Shown here in pieces: positions 43,127-53,600 of a stretch of DNA of 64,000 nucleotides. The stretch covers positions 62,001 through 126,000 of the forward strand of contig JACRBL010000036.1 in the NCBI GenBank assembly GCA_016234485.1. The letters are read 5' to 3'. Below the pieces are notes generated by a model that saw nothing but the letters and a program-made list of their open reading frames with translations, was not told the DNA's origin and searched no databases. The DNA is from Chloroflexota bacterium (GTDB lineage Bacteria; Chloroflexota; Anaerolineae; Anaerolineales; Villigracilaceae). The first letter of the stretch is position 1. Each line of letters starts with the position of its first letter. The translations under genes were made by a program, and so were the position numbers.

Positions 43127-43155
43127 TTGACGCTCTTTCTCTTGAAAGGTAAGAT
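43127..43155 (+). promoter_or_regulatory. Promoter of the TPR gene pair, leaderless arrangement
   Basis: TTGACG (43127-43132), an exact 17-base spacer and TAAGAT (43150-43155), with the ATG only six bases after the -10 box. This is the clearest of the leaderless promoters. Confidence 0.75.
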
Positions 43156-43161
43156 GACCGC

Positions 43162-44451
43162 ATGTATTTAAGACGCAAGCCAAAATGGAGCATGACGCGC
43201 AAGCGTTACAGAGTTAATAAATTTACAGTCGCGCTTCTTTTGATTCTGATCGCGGCCATGACGTACGTTAACCGTGTGATCGTTCCCACCATCCCGCCGC
43301 CGTTTGTGCCAACGCCAACTGCCACGCGCTCCCCCGAATCGTTTATCGTTGATGCCGAGACTGCTTTCAATGAAGGGAAGTTGTCCAAGTCTGTTGAACT
43401 GTATCAACAGGCCATCCGCGCCAACCCGCAGAACGACGCGGTGTACGCCGCGATGGGACGCGTGCAGATCTTTGCCGCGCTCTACGACGACGCGCTCGAA
43501 AGCGCCGACAAGGCCATTCTGCTGAATCCCAACAACCCGCGCGCCCACGCCATTCGCGCCTGGGCGATGGATTTCAAGGGCGATCTCCTGGCCGCCGAAG
43601 CCGCCATCAAACGCGCGCTCGAACTCGATGCCAACAGCGGATTCATCCACGCTATTTACGCCGAGATCCTCGTAGACTCGGCCCTCTCTGGCACAGGCCC
43701 GCTGGAGAATTTGACGGTGAAAGCCGCCGAGACTTCGCGTCTGGCGCTTTCGCTGGAACCAAACGCCATCGAGACACACCGCGCCCGCGGCTACGTGCTG
43801 GAGGCCACGGCCAACTATCCCGAAGCCATCGCCGAGTATCAGGCCGCCATTGCCATCAATCCAAACATCGCCGACCTGCACATCGCGCTGGGACGCAACT
43901 ACCACTTCACGCAAGTCTACGACCTGGCGGTGGACGAGTTCAACCGCGCCAACACCCTCAATCCGTCTGACCCCACCCCTGACCGTTTGATCTCGCGCAC
44001 CTACGCCACCATCGGCGAATTTGCCAAGGCCGCGCAATACGCCGAATCGGCGGTGAAGGACGCGCCCGCCGACCCCAGCCTGCACGGCAATTATGGCGTG
44101 ATGCTCTATTACACAGCGAACTGGCAGGAATCCGCCGCACAATTGGGGCTGGCAATCAACGGCGGCCGTACAGAAGGCGGCGACACGATCGAAGCGATTT
44201 CGTTTTCCACCAACTCGCGCGTGGTGGAATATTATTTCACCTACGCGCTGGCGCTGGCGCGGGTCAATCGTTGCGGCGAGGCCATCCCGATCGCGAATAC
44301 CATCCTCGGGCGCGTCTCCGATGAGTTGTCCATCTCCAACGCGCAAAAGGCGCTCGCCATATGCGAAGCCAACCTGGCGGCCACGCCCACGCCAACGCCC
44401 AAGATCGCTACAACGGAAACGCCAACAGCGACTGCAACGGCAACGCCATGA
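43162..44451 (+). CDS. Membrane-anchored TPR protein 1
   Basis: A 429-residue protein: a basic start, one membrane helix (~residues 22-42, [17 protein letters not shown]), a Pro/Thr linker and then about nine TPR repeats (for example [60 protein letters not shown]), ending in another Thr/Pro tail. TPRs make protein contacts, presumably outside the membrane. It overlaps the second TPR gene by four bases; the two are paralogues. Confidence 0.82.
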   Translation: MYLRRKPKWSMTRKRYRVNKFTVALLLILIAAMTYVNRVIVPTIPPPFVPTPTATRSPESFIVDAETAFNEGKLSKSVELYQQAIRANPQNDAVYAAMGRVQIFAALYDDALESADKAILLNPNNPRAHAIRAWAMDFKGDLLAAEAAIKRALELDANSGFIHAIYAEILVDSALSGTGPLENLTVKAAETSRLALSLEPNAIETHRARGYVLEATANYPEAIAEYQAAIAINPNIADLHIALGRNYHFTQVYDLAVDEFNRANTLNPSDPTPDRLISRTYATIGEFAKAAQYAESAVKDAPADPSLHGNYGVMLYYTANWQESAAQLGLAINGGRTEGGDTIEAISFSTNSRVVEYYFTYALALARVNRCGEAIPIANTILGRVSDELSISNAQKALAICEANLAATPTPTPKIATTETPTATATATP

Positions 44452-45902
44452 ACGTTTATCCCCGACGAGAACTCTTTCATAAAAAACCACAGACCAGCAT
44501 CTATCGCGTCTTCTTTTTGATCGCGATGATCCTGGGCGGAATCTGGTTGATTAGCGGCTGGCAAAAAGGGGGGATCGAAAAACCCTTCACGCCCACCGCC
44601 ACGCCCACCCGCTCGGTGGACTCGTACTCGCTGGAGGGCGACACGCTCTTCGCGGCGGGCAAACTGGACGCGGCCATCACCGCCTACCGCGAGTCGGTGC
44701 GCGTGGATCCGTCCAACGCACAGGTCTGGGCCAAACTGGCGCGCATCCAGACCTATTCCTCCGCGCTGAAAACCACCGACCCCGAACGCCTCGCCCGCCT
44801 GACCGACGCGCTGGGTTCCATCAACGAGGCCGTTCGCCTCGCCCCAGACGATTCCACCGTCCACGCCATCCGCGCCTTTGTGCTCGACTGGAACGCGAAC
44901 GCGTCGCTCGTCTGCACGCCGGAGGAGTTAGCGGTCGCGCCCACCTGCGATGCCGTCCTCGATTTTCTGACAGAGGCCGAGCAGGAAGCCTTCATTGCCC
45001 TGCAACTGAACAATCAAAACACGCTGGCGCTGGCATACTTTGCCGAAATCCTCGTGGATCAGCAAAAGTGGACGCAGGCCGAGCAATACATTCTACAAGC
45101 CCTCGAACGCGAAGACGCGGCACAACTGATGGACGCCCATCGCGTGTATGCCTATGTGCTGGAGTCGCTGGGCGATTACAAACAGGCCATCGAAGAATAT
45201 GATCGGGCTTTGCTCATCACTCCGAACCTGACCTTCCTATATTTGCGCGCGGGCGCGAACTATCGGCGGCTGGCGTTTGGCGCGCTGAACGAAGACTCGG
45301 CCAAGCCTCTTTACGAAAAATCGTTGGAATATTTCCAAAGAGCCGCACAGATCAACGCGCAGTTGGAAGTGTTCGATCCTGTTCCATATCTGTCCATTGC
45401 AAAAACGTATTCACAGACGGGCGATTACTTCGCGGCCGCGCTCAATGTGCAGAAGGCATTGGATTTCGACCCTGGCAATGCGGACACTTACGGGCAACTC
45501 GGCATTGTCTTCTTTAAATCGCGCAACTACGAAGGCTCGATCCCCGCGTTGAAGTGCGCCATACGAGGTTGCACGGCTGAAGAATCCTGCAAAGCGCGCA
45601 ACGGCTGTGATGAAGGCGATCCCGGCACGGCGATCACCGGCCTCAAACTCTCACCGAACACGGTCGTCTACTATTACACCTACGGGTCGGTGCTGGCCGC
45701 GCTCAGCCGTCCGAAGGATGATAAATGCGGCGAGGCCCTGCTTGTCTTTGATGAGGTGCAGGCCGCCTTCCCAACCGATCGGGATATTCTGGGTATCGTC
45801 AACGAAGGGCGGCTCGTCTGCCAATTGGTGTCCAGTACGCCCGAGGCTGGCGCGACCGGCCTGCCCGTCACGCCCGAAGCGACGGGGACGGCGACGCCGT
45901 AA
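44448..45902 (+). CDS. Membrane-anchored TPR protein 2
   Basis: A 484-residue paralogue of the preceding gene. It has a cytoplasmic start, one helix (~residues 20-38, VFFLIAMILGGIWLISGW), a Thr/Pro linker, and TPR repeats such as YSLEGDTLFAAGKLDAAITA, ALGSINEAVRLAPDDSTVHA and YVLESLGDYKQAIEEYDRAL. A Cys cluster (CAIRGCTAEESCKARNGC) interrupts the late repeats and might be disulfide-bonded. The start overlaps TPR 1 (ATGA). Confidence 0.82.
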   Translation: MNVYPRRELFHKKPQTSIYRVFFLIAMILGGIWLISGWQKGGIEKPFTPTATPTRSVDSYSLEGDTLFAAGKLDAAITAYRESVRVDPSNAQVWAKLARIQTYSSALKTTDPERLARLTDALGSINEAVRLAPDDSTVHAIRAFVLDWNANASLVCTPEELAVAPTCDAVLDFLTEAEQEAFIALQLNNQNTLALAYFAEILVDQQKWTQAEQYILQALEREDAAQLMDAHRVYAYVLESLGDYKQAIEEYDRALLITPNLTFLYLRAGANYRRLAFGALNEDSAKPLYEKSLEYFQRAAQINAQLEVFDPVPYLSIAKTYSQTGDYFAAALNVQKALDFDPGNADTYGQLGIVFFKSRNYEGSIPALKCAIRGCTAEESCKARNGCDEGDPGTAITGLKLSPNTVVYYYTYGSVLAALSRPKDDKCGEALLVFDEVQAAFPTDRDILGIVNEGRLVCQLVSSTPEAGATGLPVTPEATGTATP

Positions 45903-45903
45903 C

Positions 45904-45987
45904 GCGGATTGGCAATCCGTCCCGCGTGAGGGATGTCAGAATCGAGTAAGGCGGATTGCCAATCCGCCCCACGTGGGGGATGTCAGA
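45904..45987 (+). repeat. Tandem 37-bp direct repeat
   Basis: GCGGATTG(G/C)CAATCCG..CC(G/A)CGTG..GGGATGTCAGA occurs twice (45904-45940 and 45951-45987), each copy holding a GGATTGGCAATCC-type hairpin. Confidence 0.7.
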
Positions 45988-46013
45988 TTTTTGTAAAAAT
46001 TTTCGCTTTCCCC

Positions 46014-46042
46014 TTGACTTCAATTTCAAAGGCAAGTATTAT
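46014..46042 (+). promoter_or_regulatory. groESL promoter
   Basis: TTGACT (46014-46019), 17-base spacer, TATTAT (46037-46042): a housekeeping-sigma promoter with the CIRCE operator just downstream. Confidence 0.85.
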
Positions 46043-46052
46043 TCGTCCACAT

Positions 46053-46079
46053 TTAGCACTCACTATAGTAGAGTGCTAA
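46053..46079 (+). promoter_or_regulatory. CIRCE operator (HrcA binding site)
   Basis: TTAGCACTC-N9-GAGTGCTAA is an exact match to the CIRCE consensus. HrcA should repress groESL here and release it on heat shock. Confidence 0.95.
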
Positions 46080-46123
46080 TCCTAGTCAACAATTCAATCC
46101 AACCCAATCTCAGGAGTAAATTT

Positions 46124-46417
46124 ATGAAACTCTCCCTCAAACCTCTTGGCGACCGCATCGTTGTGGAACCCATTGAGCAGGAAGAAGTGACTGCGGGCGG
46201 CATCGTTTTGCCCGAAACCGCCAAAGAGAAGCCCCAGCAGGGCAAAGTCCTCGCCGCCGGCCCCGGCGCTCGCGATGACGATGGCGACCGCATCGCCATG
46301 GACGTGAAAGTTGGCGACAAGGTGCTGTATGCCAAGTACTCTGGCACCGAATTCAAAATGGATGGCAAGAAACTGCTCATCCTGCGCGAGAGCGACCTGC
46401 TCGCGATCATTGATTAA
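46124..46417 (+). CDS. groES: Co-chaperonin GroES
   Basis: The 97-residue heptameric lid of the chaperonin. It begins [20 protein letters not shown], has the mobile loop [19 protein letters not shown], and ends [26 protein letters not shown] lies upstream. It is controlled by the CIRCE site. Confidence 0.97.
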   Translation: MKLSLKPLGDRIVVEPIEQEEVTAGGIVLPETAKEKPQQGKVLAAGPGARDDDGDRIAMDVKVGDKVLYAKYSGTEFKMDGKKLLILRESDLLAIID

Positions 46418-46428
46418 TTGCCCATCCT

Positions 46429-46575
46429 GTCATTGCGAGCGTTGGTTGCGACACTTGCCCCACCTGCACTGCACCAAACGCAGTGCGGTGCAAGTGTGGC
46501 GGGCAGCGCCAGGGAGCAATCCCGCCCCACGACTGGGAGATTGCTTCGACGGAAGAACGCCGTCTCGCAATGACG
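46429..46575. repeat. CATTGCGAG REP-like element inside groES-groEL, with nested insertion
   Basis: Outer arms GTCATTGCGAG and CTCGCAATGAC enclose GATTGCTTCG-type inner arms, as in the 12407-12493 copy. An extra hairpin block (ACACTTGC...GCAAGTGT) lies within the left half, making this copy 60 bp longer. Confidence 0.75.
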
Positions 46576-46617
46576 ACAGACACTAATTAGATCAGACACT
46601 ATCGGAGGAATAACTCT

Positions 46618-48258
46618 ATGGCTGCTAAACAACTCGTATTTTCTGAAGACGCCCGCCGCCGCTTGAAAGAGGGCATGGACGTCGTCGCGAACGCCGTTTC
46701 CGCCACGCTTGGACCGAAAGGCCGCAACGTGGCCGTGGATCGCAAGTTCGGCTCCCCCACCATCACTCACGACGGCGTTTCCGTCGCGAAAGAAATTGAA
46801 CTCGAAGACCCGTTCGCCAACATGGGCGCGCAGCTCCTCAAGGAAGCCGCCCAGAAGACCAACGACATCGCCGGCGACGGCACCACCACCAGCACCGTCC
46901 TGGCCCACGCCATCGTGAGCGAAGGCCTCAAGGCGCTGGCCGCCGGCTACAACCCGATGCTACTCAAGAAGGGCATCGAACTGGCTACCGATGAGATCGT
47001 CAAGTCGCTCAAGAAGATGGCCACCAAGATCGACACCCGCGAAGAGATCGCGTCGGTCGCGACCAACTCCGCCGCGGACGCCGAAATCGGCGGCCTGATC
47101 GCGGACGTGATGGACAAGGTCGGCAAAGACGGCGTCATCACCGTGGAAGAATCCAAGTCCATGCAGTTCGAGACCGAATTCGTCGAAGGCATGCAGTTCG
47201 ATCGCGGTTATATTTCGCCCTACTTCATCACCGACACCGAACACATGGAAGCGGTCATCTCGGACGCTTACATCCTCATCAACGAGAAGAAAATCTCCGC
47301 CGCGCAGGATATCGTCCCCATCCTCGAGAAACTCGTCCAGATGGGCAAGCGCGAACTGGTGATCATCGCCGAAGACATTGACGGCGAAGCGCTCGCCACC
47401 CTGGTGCTTAACAAACTGCGCGGCATGTTGAACGTGCTGGCCGTGAAAGCCCCCGGCTTCGGCGACCGCCGCAAGGCCATGTTGCAGGATATCGCCGCCC
47501 TCACCGGCGGAACCGTCATCTCCGAAGAGACCGGCCGCAAGCTCGAAACCACCACCGTGCAAGACCTCGGCCGCGCCGAGAAAGTCACTGCCGACAAAGA
47601 GAACACCACCATCATCGGCGGTAAAGGCAAGAAGAGCGAGATCGAAGCCCGCATCAAGGAAATCCGCGTCGAGATTGACAAGTCCACCAGCGACTACGAC
47701 AAGGAAAAACTCCAGGAACGCCTCGCCAAGCTTCACGGCGGCGTCGCCATCATCCGCGTAGGCGCGGCCACCGAGACCGAGATGAAAGAGAAGAAGCACC
47801 GCGTCGAAGACGCCCTCTCCGCGGCCCGCGCGGCCGTTGAAGAAGGCATCGTCCCGGGCGGCGAAATCTCGCTCATCAACGCCAGCGACGCGCTCGACAA
47901 ACTGAAAGGCGCGAGCGAAGAGGAACAGGTCGGCATCGGCATCGTCAAGAAGGCGCTGGAAGCCCCCATCCGCAAACTTTCCGCCAACGCAGGCCAAGAC
48001 GGCTCCGTCATCATTGACGGCGTGCGTCGCAAGGCCAAAGAGGTCAAGAACAAGAATATCGGTTACAACGTCCTCACCGGCGAATTCACCGACATGATCA
48101 AAGACGGCGTGATTGACCCCGTGAAAGTCGTGCGCGGCGCGCTCGAAAACGCGGCCTCCATCGCCTCGATGATCCTCACCACCGAAGTCCTCATCACCGA
48201 CATACCCGAGAAAGACAAGCCCGCCCCGGCCATGCCGCCCGGTGGGATGGACTACTAA
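46618..48258 (+). CDS. groEL: Chaperonin GroEL
   Basis: The 546-residue chaperonin subunit, ATP-driven with GroES. It begins [20 protein letters not shown] and has [11 protein letters not shown], the ATP loop [10 protein letters not shown], the hinge residues ([12 protein letters not shown] instead of the usual GGG) and the C-terminal PGGMDY. GGAGGA lies upstream. The 200-bp gap from groES is unusually long because of the REP-like element. Confidence 0.97.
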   Translation: MAAKQLVFSEDARRRLKEGMDVVANAVSATLGPKGRNVAVDRKFGSPTITHDGVSVAKEIELEDPFANMGAQLLKEAAQKTNDIAGDGTTTSTVLAHAIVSEGLKALAAGYNPMLLKKGIELATDEIVKSLKKMATKIDTREEIASVATNSAADAEIGGLIADVMDKVGKDGVITVEESKSMQFETEFVEGMQFDRGYISPYFITDTEHMEAVISDAYILINEKKISAAQDIVPILEKLVQMGKRELVIIAEDIDGEALATLVLNKLRGMLNVLAVKAPGFGDRRKAMLQDIAALTGGTVISEETGRKLETTTVQDLGRAEKVTADKENTTIIGGKGKKSEIEARIKEIRVEIDKSTSDYDKEKLQERLAKLHGGVAIIRVGAATETEMKEKKHRVEDALSAARAAVEEGIVPGGEISLINASDALDKLKGASEEEQVGIGIVKKALEAPIRKLSANAGQDGSVIIDGVRRKAKEVKNKNIGYNVLTGEFTDMIKDGVIDPVKVVRGALENAASIASMILTTEVLITDIPEKDKPAPAMPPGGMDY

Positions 48259-48332
48259 ATCGCCCTCACCCTTCGACAGGCTCAGGGCAACGCCCCTGCC
48301 CCTCTCCCAATTTTGGGAGAGGGGTTTTCGTT

Positions 48333-48338
48333 TATAAT
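48333..48338 (+). promoter_or_regulatory. -10 box of the parvulin-like lipoprotein gene, leaderless arrangement
   Basis: TATAAT ends seven bases before ATG 48346. A CCTCTCCCAATTTTGGGAGAGG hairpin (48301-48322) just upstream probably ends the groESL transcript. Confidence 0.55.
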
Positions 48339-48345
48339 CCCGACG

Positions 48346-49236
48346 ATGTTTCCCCAAAGACTTAAAAAACTCACAACGATATTTTTCCTGACCCTCTCGC
48401 TGACGGCCTGCTCGCTGCGCGCGGGACCTGAGGCGGGCGCGACCCCAACCGCGTCATCCACGCCCGAGCCGCCCACTGCCACGCCCGTCCCCGCGGCCGC
48501 GACGGTGGACGGCGAGATCATCCCGCTGGCGGAGTATCAGGCCGAGCTGGCGCGTTACAAGTCCGCGCAGGCCGCGCTCGCGAAGACCGTCTCCGATGCG
48601 GACGCGGCGCGCATTGTGCTGGACGACATAATCGCGCAGACGTTGCTCGCGCAAGGCGCGCGGGCCGCGGGGCTGTCCATAACGGAGGCCGCTCTCCAGT
48701 CGCGGGTGGACGCGTTGGTCGCGTCGCTCGGAGGGGTGGAGAAACTCGCGGCGTGGCAGTCCGCACATGGGTATGATGACGCGTCGTTTCGGTCCGCATT
48801 GAAGCGCGCCGCGGAAGCCGCGCTGATGCGTGACAAAATCATTGCGGATGTGCCTGGTACTGTTGAGCAGGTTCACGCTCGCCAAATTCTGCTCTATAAT
48901 GAAACCGACGCGCAACGATTTTTGGCGCAACTCGCGGCCGGCGCAAAATTCGACGATCTGGCCGCCAGCGTGGACCCCGTGACGCGCGGCGATTTGGGTT
49001 GGTTTCCGCAAGGGTATTTGCTGAACACGAATCTCGAAGCGGCGGCGTTTGCCCTGCAACCCGGGCAATTTAGCCAGATCGTTCCCACCGAGGTGGGCTT
49101 CCACATTCTTTATATTGTGGAGCGCGGCCCGCATCCGCTTTCGCCCGATGCCCTGCTGGTTTTGCAAGGACGCGCCGTGAGCGACTGGGTGAGCCAACGC
49201 CGCGCCCAGGCTGTAATTTCTGTGACGGCTCCGTAG
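48346..49236 (+). CDS. PpiC/SurA-like parvulin lipoprotein
   Basis: A 296-residue foldase-like lipoprotein with a signal ending SLTACS and a Pro/Thr linker. A SurA-N-like helical region (~residues 60-165) precedes a parvulin domain (~168-270): VHARQILLYNETDAQRFLAQ, DPVTRGDLGWFPQGYLL, FALQPGQFSQIVPTEVGFHI. It should catalyse prolyl isomerisation in exported proteins. The frame extends to 48313, but 48346 fits the -10 box and the signal peptide. Confidence 0.86.
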   Translation: MFPQRLKKLTTIFFLTLSLTACSLRAGPEAGATPTASSTPEPPTATPVPAAATVDGEIIPLAEYQAELARYKSAQAALAKTVSDADAARIVLDDIIAQTLLAQGARAAGLSITEAALQSRVDALVASLGGVEKLAAWQSAHGYDDASFRSALKRAAEAALMRDKIIADVPGTVEQVHARQILLYNETDAQRFLAQLAAGAKFDDLAASVDPVTRGDLGWFPQGYLLNTNLEAAAFALQPGQFSQIVPTEVGFHILYIVERGPHPLSPDALLVLQGRAVSDWVSQRRAQAVISVTAP

Positions 49237-49246
49237 TGGAGATGAC

Positions 49247-49987
49247 ATGAGCGATATTTACGACATTGACTTTGACAAACCGCAAAAGAAGTCCGCTCCA
49301 AAATTGAGTCTGTGGGACTTGCTTTCGATCGTGATGTTGATTCTCACGGCCTGCATCGCGGGGTATTACGCGTTGATCTTCGCCAGTCCCAATATCGCCC
49401 TTAATCCATTCGCCCCGCGCAGGTTGGAAGCCAGCCTGCCGCCCACGCTTGTGCCCACCGCCATTCCCGCGAGCCCCACGTGGACGCCCAGCGCGACGCC
49501 TTTCATCCCTCCCACCGATACGCCGCGTCCCACCTTTACGCCGGTCTTTACGCCCACGTTGTTTTCGATCATCACGCCCAGTAGCACGCCCAAACCATCG
49601 GCCACGCCCAAGGCTCCTTATTCGGCTTCGGTGCAATACATTGCCAGCAATAAGTATCGTCCCGAGTTTGGATGCAACTGGCTCGGCGTGGCAGGGATCG
49701 TGCTCGACAAAAAAGGCGCGCATCACATTTACGTGCAGGTGTTGCTCTTCGGCGACCTGAAAGGACAGCCGATCAACAACATCACCGTTTCCGGCACGGC
49801 TCCGCAGTATTACGGCGCTTCGGGCTTTGAGATGCAACTTTCGGAAACCCCCGTGGATACCAGCAAGACACTCTACCTGCAACTGCGCGACCAGGGCGGC
49901 ATCCCCCTGTCGGAAAATTTATACATCAACACGTACAGCAGTTGCGATAAGAACATGGTGTTTGTCACGTTCAAGGAAAACAAGTAA
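49247..49987 (+). CDS. Membrane-anchored hypothetical protein with Thr/Pro linker
   Basis: A 246-residue protein with an acidic start (MSDIYDIDFDKPQKKS), one membrane helix (~residues 22-48, LSIVMLILTACIAGYYAL), a Pro/Thr-rich linker, and a conserved beta domain (~125-246) with WLGVAGIVLDKKGAHHIYVQ, ITVSGTAPQYYGASGFEMQL and YLQLRDQGGIPLSENLYINT. GGAG lies before the start. The beta domain recurs in similar anchored Anaerolineae proteins by my reading, but I cannot name it. Confidence 0.72.
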   Translation: MSDIYDIDFDKPQKKSAPKLSLWDLLSIVMLILTACIAGYYALIFASPNIALNPFAPRRLEASLPPTLVPTAIPASPTWTPSATPFIPPTDTPRPTFTPVFTPTLFSIITPSSTPKPSATPKAPYSASVQYIASNKYRPEFGCNWLGVAGIVLDKKGAHHIYVQVLLFGDLKGQPINNITVSGTAPQYYGASGFEMQLSETPVDTSKTLYLQLRDQGGIPLSENLYINTYSSCDKNMVFVTFKENK

Positions 49988-50228
49988 CCGCGATCAGAAA
50001 CAAAAAAATCAGCCACAGATTTTACAGATGGGGATTCAAAATCTGTGGAATCTGTGGCAAAATTTTTCAACCACGTTTAAACGCCGCGCTACCGCCAACC
50101 CCTGCCTCCCCATTTTGGGGGAGAATTTCATCATTAAAAACGGCTAATATCCTGCTTGTAATGGACAGAAAAACTCTGTACAATAAAGTTGTAAGCATCG
50201 CCCCTTTCTTCGATGCTGGGAGACTCTC

Positions 50229-50507
50229 ATGGATATGATCAAAGTTTCTGCGAACTCCCGTACCTCTGCGGTAGCTGGAGCGATTGCGGGGGTGATCCGT
50301 GAACACAAACATGCCGAAGTGCAGGCCATCGGCGCGGGCGCGGTGAACCAGGCCATTAAGGCGCTGGCGCTCGCGACGGGCTACCTGAAGAACGACGGCA
50401 TCGAGGTGGCCTGCGTCCCCGAGTTTGTGGATGTGGAGATCGAGGACAAGGTGCGGACGGCCATCAAACTTGTGATCGAGCCGCGGACGCCTGCCAATAA
50501 TCCCTAA
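50229..50507 (+). CDS. spoVS: Stage V sporulation protein S homologue
   Basis: A 92-residue Alba-fold DNA/RNA-binding protein, matching the SpoVS family nearly from start to end: MDMIKVSANSRTSAVAGAIA, AEVQAIGAGAVNQAIKALAL, GIEVACVPEFVDVEIEDKVR. The family also occurs widely in non-spore-formers such as Chloroflexi, where the role is unknown. GGGAG precedes the start. Confidence 0.93.
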   Translation: MDMIKVSANSRTSAVAGAIAGVIREHKHAEVQAIGAGAVNQAIKALALATGYLKNDGIEVACVPEFVDVEIEDKVRTAIKLVIEPRTPANNP

Positions 50508-50606
50508 CCCGCTGGTTGACAATTCTTTTTGGAAGGTGGCAGTCGCTTTTGGGATGTTTGCAGAAGTGACTGTCGTTTTGCGTCCTAACCATCCCGTTTT
50601 CTAGGG

Positions 50607-50612
50607 TAGAAT
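50607..50612 (+). promoter_or_regulatory. -10 box of the lamin-tail gene, leaderless arrangement
   Basis: TAGAAT ends six bases before ATG 50619 with no ribosome binding site. Confidence 0.45.
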
Positions 50613-50618
50613 CTTTTT

Positions 50619-53600
50619 ATGCGTAGAAACTCTTTACTTGCGCGCTGGCTTTTGACCATGCTTTTGCTGGCTGGTCTGTTGTTTGGCGCGGTTGGTAGGT
50701 CGGTGAGCAGTGTGGGATCAGCGCCATTGGCGGCGGGAACGGCCTGCTTGGGAAGCACAATTACACAGTGGACTTTTAACAATACAACAGCCCCTTCCAC
50801 TGGTTTTGGAACTTTAGCAGTGGGTTCTATTACTGGCCCGTCATATATTTCCTCGGGTATTCAAAACGCCCCTGCAATCGCTTACAGCGGCTGGAATGTG
50901 GTCTCTGCAGCTGTGAATAAATATGTCGAATTCTCCATCAGCACACTGGGGAGAAATTCGATCAGCCTTTCCTTTACATCAAACCGATCGGATAGCGGGC
51001 CGCCGAAGTTTGATCTTGAATATGACACAGGATCGGGCTTTACTCCCTTTGATACACGAGATGTAACAACCGATGAATTGACTTATATTTACGATTTTAG
51101 TTCCATTGGCGCAATGAACGACGCGGCAAGCGTGGCAATCCGTTTGTATGGCTATAGAACGTCCAGTGGCACAGCAACCTGGCGGCTTGATAATGTTACT
51201 TTCACCGGCTCTTGCGTTACGCCTGGCGATACGCTTACGCCCACGCCCACAGCCACTTCATCACCAACCCGCTCCATCGTCATTAATGAAGTGGCATGGA
51301 TGGGAACGCTTGCATCGCCTGACCATGAATGGATTGAACTATATAACAACTCCGGCGTAAATGTTGACCTCGCTGGCTGGACTCTGGAAACGTCGGATGG
51401 CTACCCATCCATTACAATCAACAGCGGAAGCATTGTGACTGGCGGGTATTTCTTATTGAGAAATGAGAATGTATTTTCCCCCGACGTGACCGCGCCTACT
51501 TTTTTATATAGCGGGTCATTGTCTGACAATGGAGAAGAACTTACGCTCCGAGATTCCCGAGGAGATGTCATTGACACCGCCAACGCAGGCGGCGACGAAT
51601 GGCCTGCTGGAAGGTTAACAACAGACGCCAATCACGGAACGATGGAACGCATGGGCGTCGGCGTGGATGCCTATTCCAATTGGATTACCAATACCAACGC
51701 GGCAAGTTGGACGAAACACGACATTGCGGGAAATATCATTCACGGAACCCCCGGCGAAAGCAATTGGGGTTTTACCATCACCAATACCCCAACTTCAACC
51801 AGTACGCCAACCAATACTTCTACCGTTACTCCGACTTTTACTGCAACTCTAACTCACACCCCCACTTCCACCGACACGCCAGCCAAAACCGTCACCATCA
51901 CCGAAGTCGGCTGGATGGGAACGAACGCCTCCAGCAGTGATGAATGGATCGAACTTTACAACCATACCAAAAAGTCAATTAATTTAACCAACTGGCGGAT
52001 CCGAGCCGCCGATGGCTCTCCTGATTTTTTCATTGATAACTGTGAGGCTATTAACCCTAACTGTACCATCGCCCCGGAAAGCTATTTCCTGCTCGAACGG
52101 ACGAACGACACTGTCACATCTGTTCTCGCGGACATGATTTATGCCGGTGAAATGAGCAATGCAGGTGAGGCTCTTTCGTTGTACGATCCGCTCAACAATC
52201 TGGTGGATACGGCTAACGGCAACGGAGGCGCGTGGCCGGGAGGAAGTTCCTCCACGATGGGGAGCATGGAACGCCGCCAGCCAACCGCAACCGATTCGGA
52301 CTCGGCCTGGTTTACGCACAACGGCGGCGATCCCAAAAACGGGTTGGACGCGAATAGCCAACCAATCTGGGGAACGCCTAAAAGCTCGAACTGGTCATTC
52401 ACGGTCACGGCTACTGCAACGCCAACTTCCACTCCCACCGCAACCGGCACAATCCCGCCCACGCAGGTTCCGTTCAAGACCGTGGTCATCTCTGAGGTGG
52501 CCTGGGCCGGCACAAACTCCTCCAGTTACGACGAGTGGATCGAGCTTTACAACACCGGCTTTCAACCCGTCAACCTGGATGGCTGGCGGCTGGTCTCCTT
52601 CCGCTGGGACGGGACAAAATTCGTCCTCAACCTCAACATCGCGCTGACGGGAACCATCCTGCCGCGCACATCGCAAAGCCAGGGCGATACAAGCGGGTAC
52701 TACCTGCTCGAGACGCGTGAGAGCGCGATCTCAAACATCATAGCCGATCAACTCTACAGCGGCACGTTGTATAACACCGGCGAGATCCTCTTATTGTGTT
52801 CCAAATATAACGTTGATATTGCCAAGAACTGCACCATCAACACAAAAAACCAATTGGTGGACTTTATAAACGGAAGCCTCACAAGCGACGGCAAAGCCAG
52901 GCCTTGGCCCGCCGGCAGTAGTTCCACCTACGGGAGCATGGAACGCCGCGACGTCCGCAGCGACGAACCGACCACCTACTTCACCCACACTGGCGCCAAT
53001 CCACGCTTCGGCCAGGACGCGAACGGCAACAACATCAAAGGCACGCCCAAGCACGCCAACTGGGCCTTCACCGTCACCGCCACACCTTACGCCACCTACA
53101 CGCCCACGCGCACGCCCACGCCTCGTCCGCAGGCCGCGCCGATCGTGGTGATCAACGAAGTCTTGGCGCGCGCCGGCACAGACTGGAACCTTGACGGCGT
53201 TGTGGATGTTTACGACGAGTTTATCGAGGTGATGAACGCCGGCACGGTGGATGTCAACATCGGCCAATATAAACTGGACGATCGAGCCAACGGCGGTTCC
53301 GCCATATTCACCCTGCCAAGTCAGACGCTCAAGCCCGGCGAAAAGGCCCTCTTCTACGCCTCGCAAAGCGGCATCCGTCTTGAAGATTCGGGCGACACTA
53401 TCCGCCTCATCCGCTCGTCCAACAGCTCGGTCGTGGACGAGGTCACGTATCCCGTCGTGCGATCGGTGGACGCGTCCATCTGTCGCTACACCGACGGCTA
53501 CGGCTCGTGGATTTATGGATGCTTCCCCACGCCCGGCCGCGCCAACTCGTTGAGCGGCGACGCCCCTGCCAGTTCCGCGGCGGTCTGCTACATGCCCGAC

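Noticed and set aside
46960-48357. Long open frame on the minus strand across groEL
   Set aside because: The sense strand is certain groEL; the frame is an antisense shadow.
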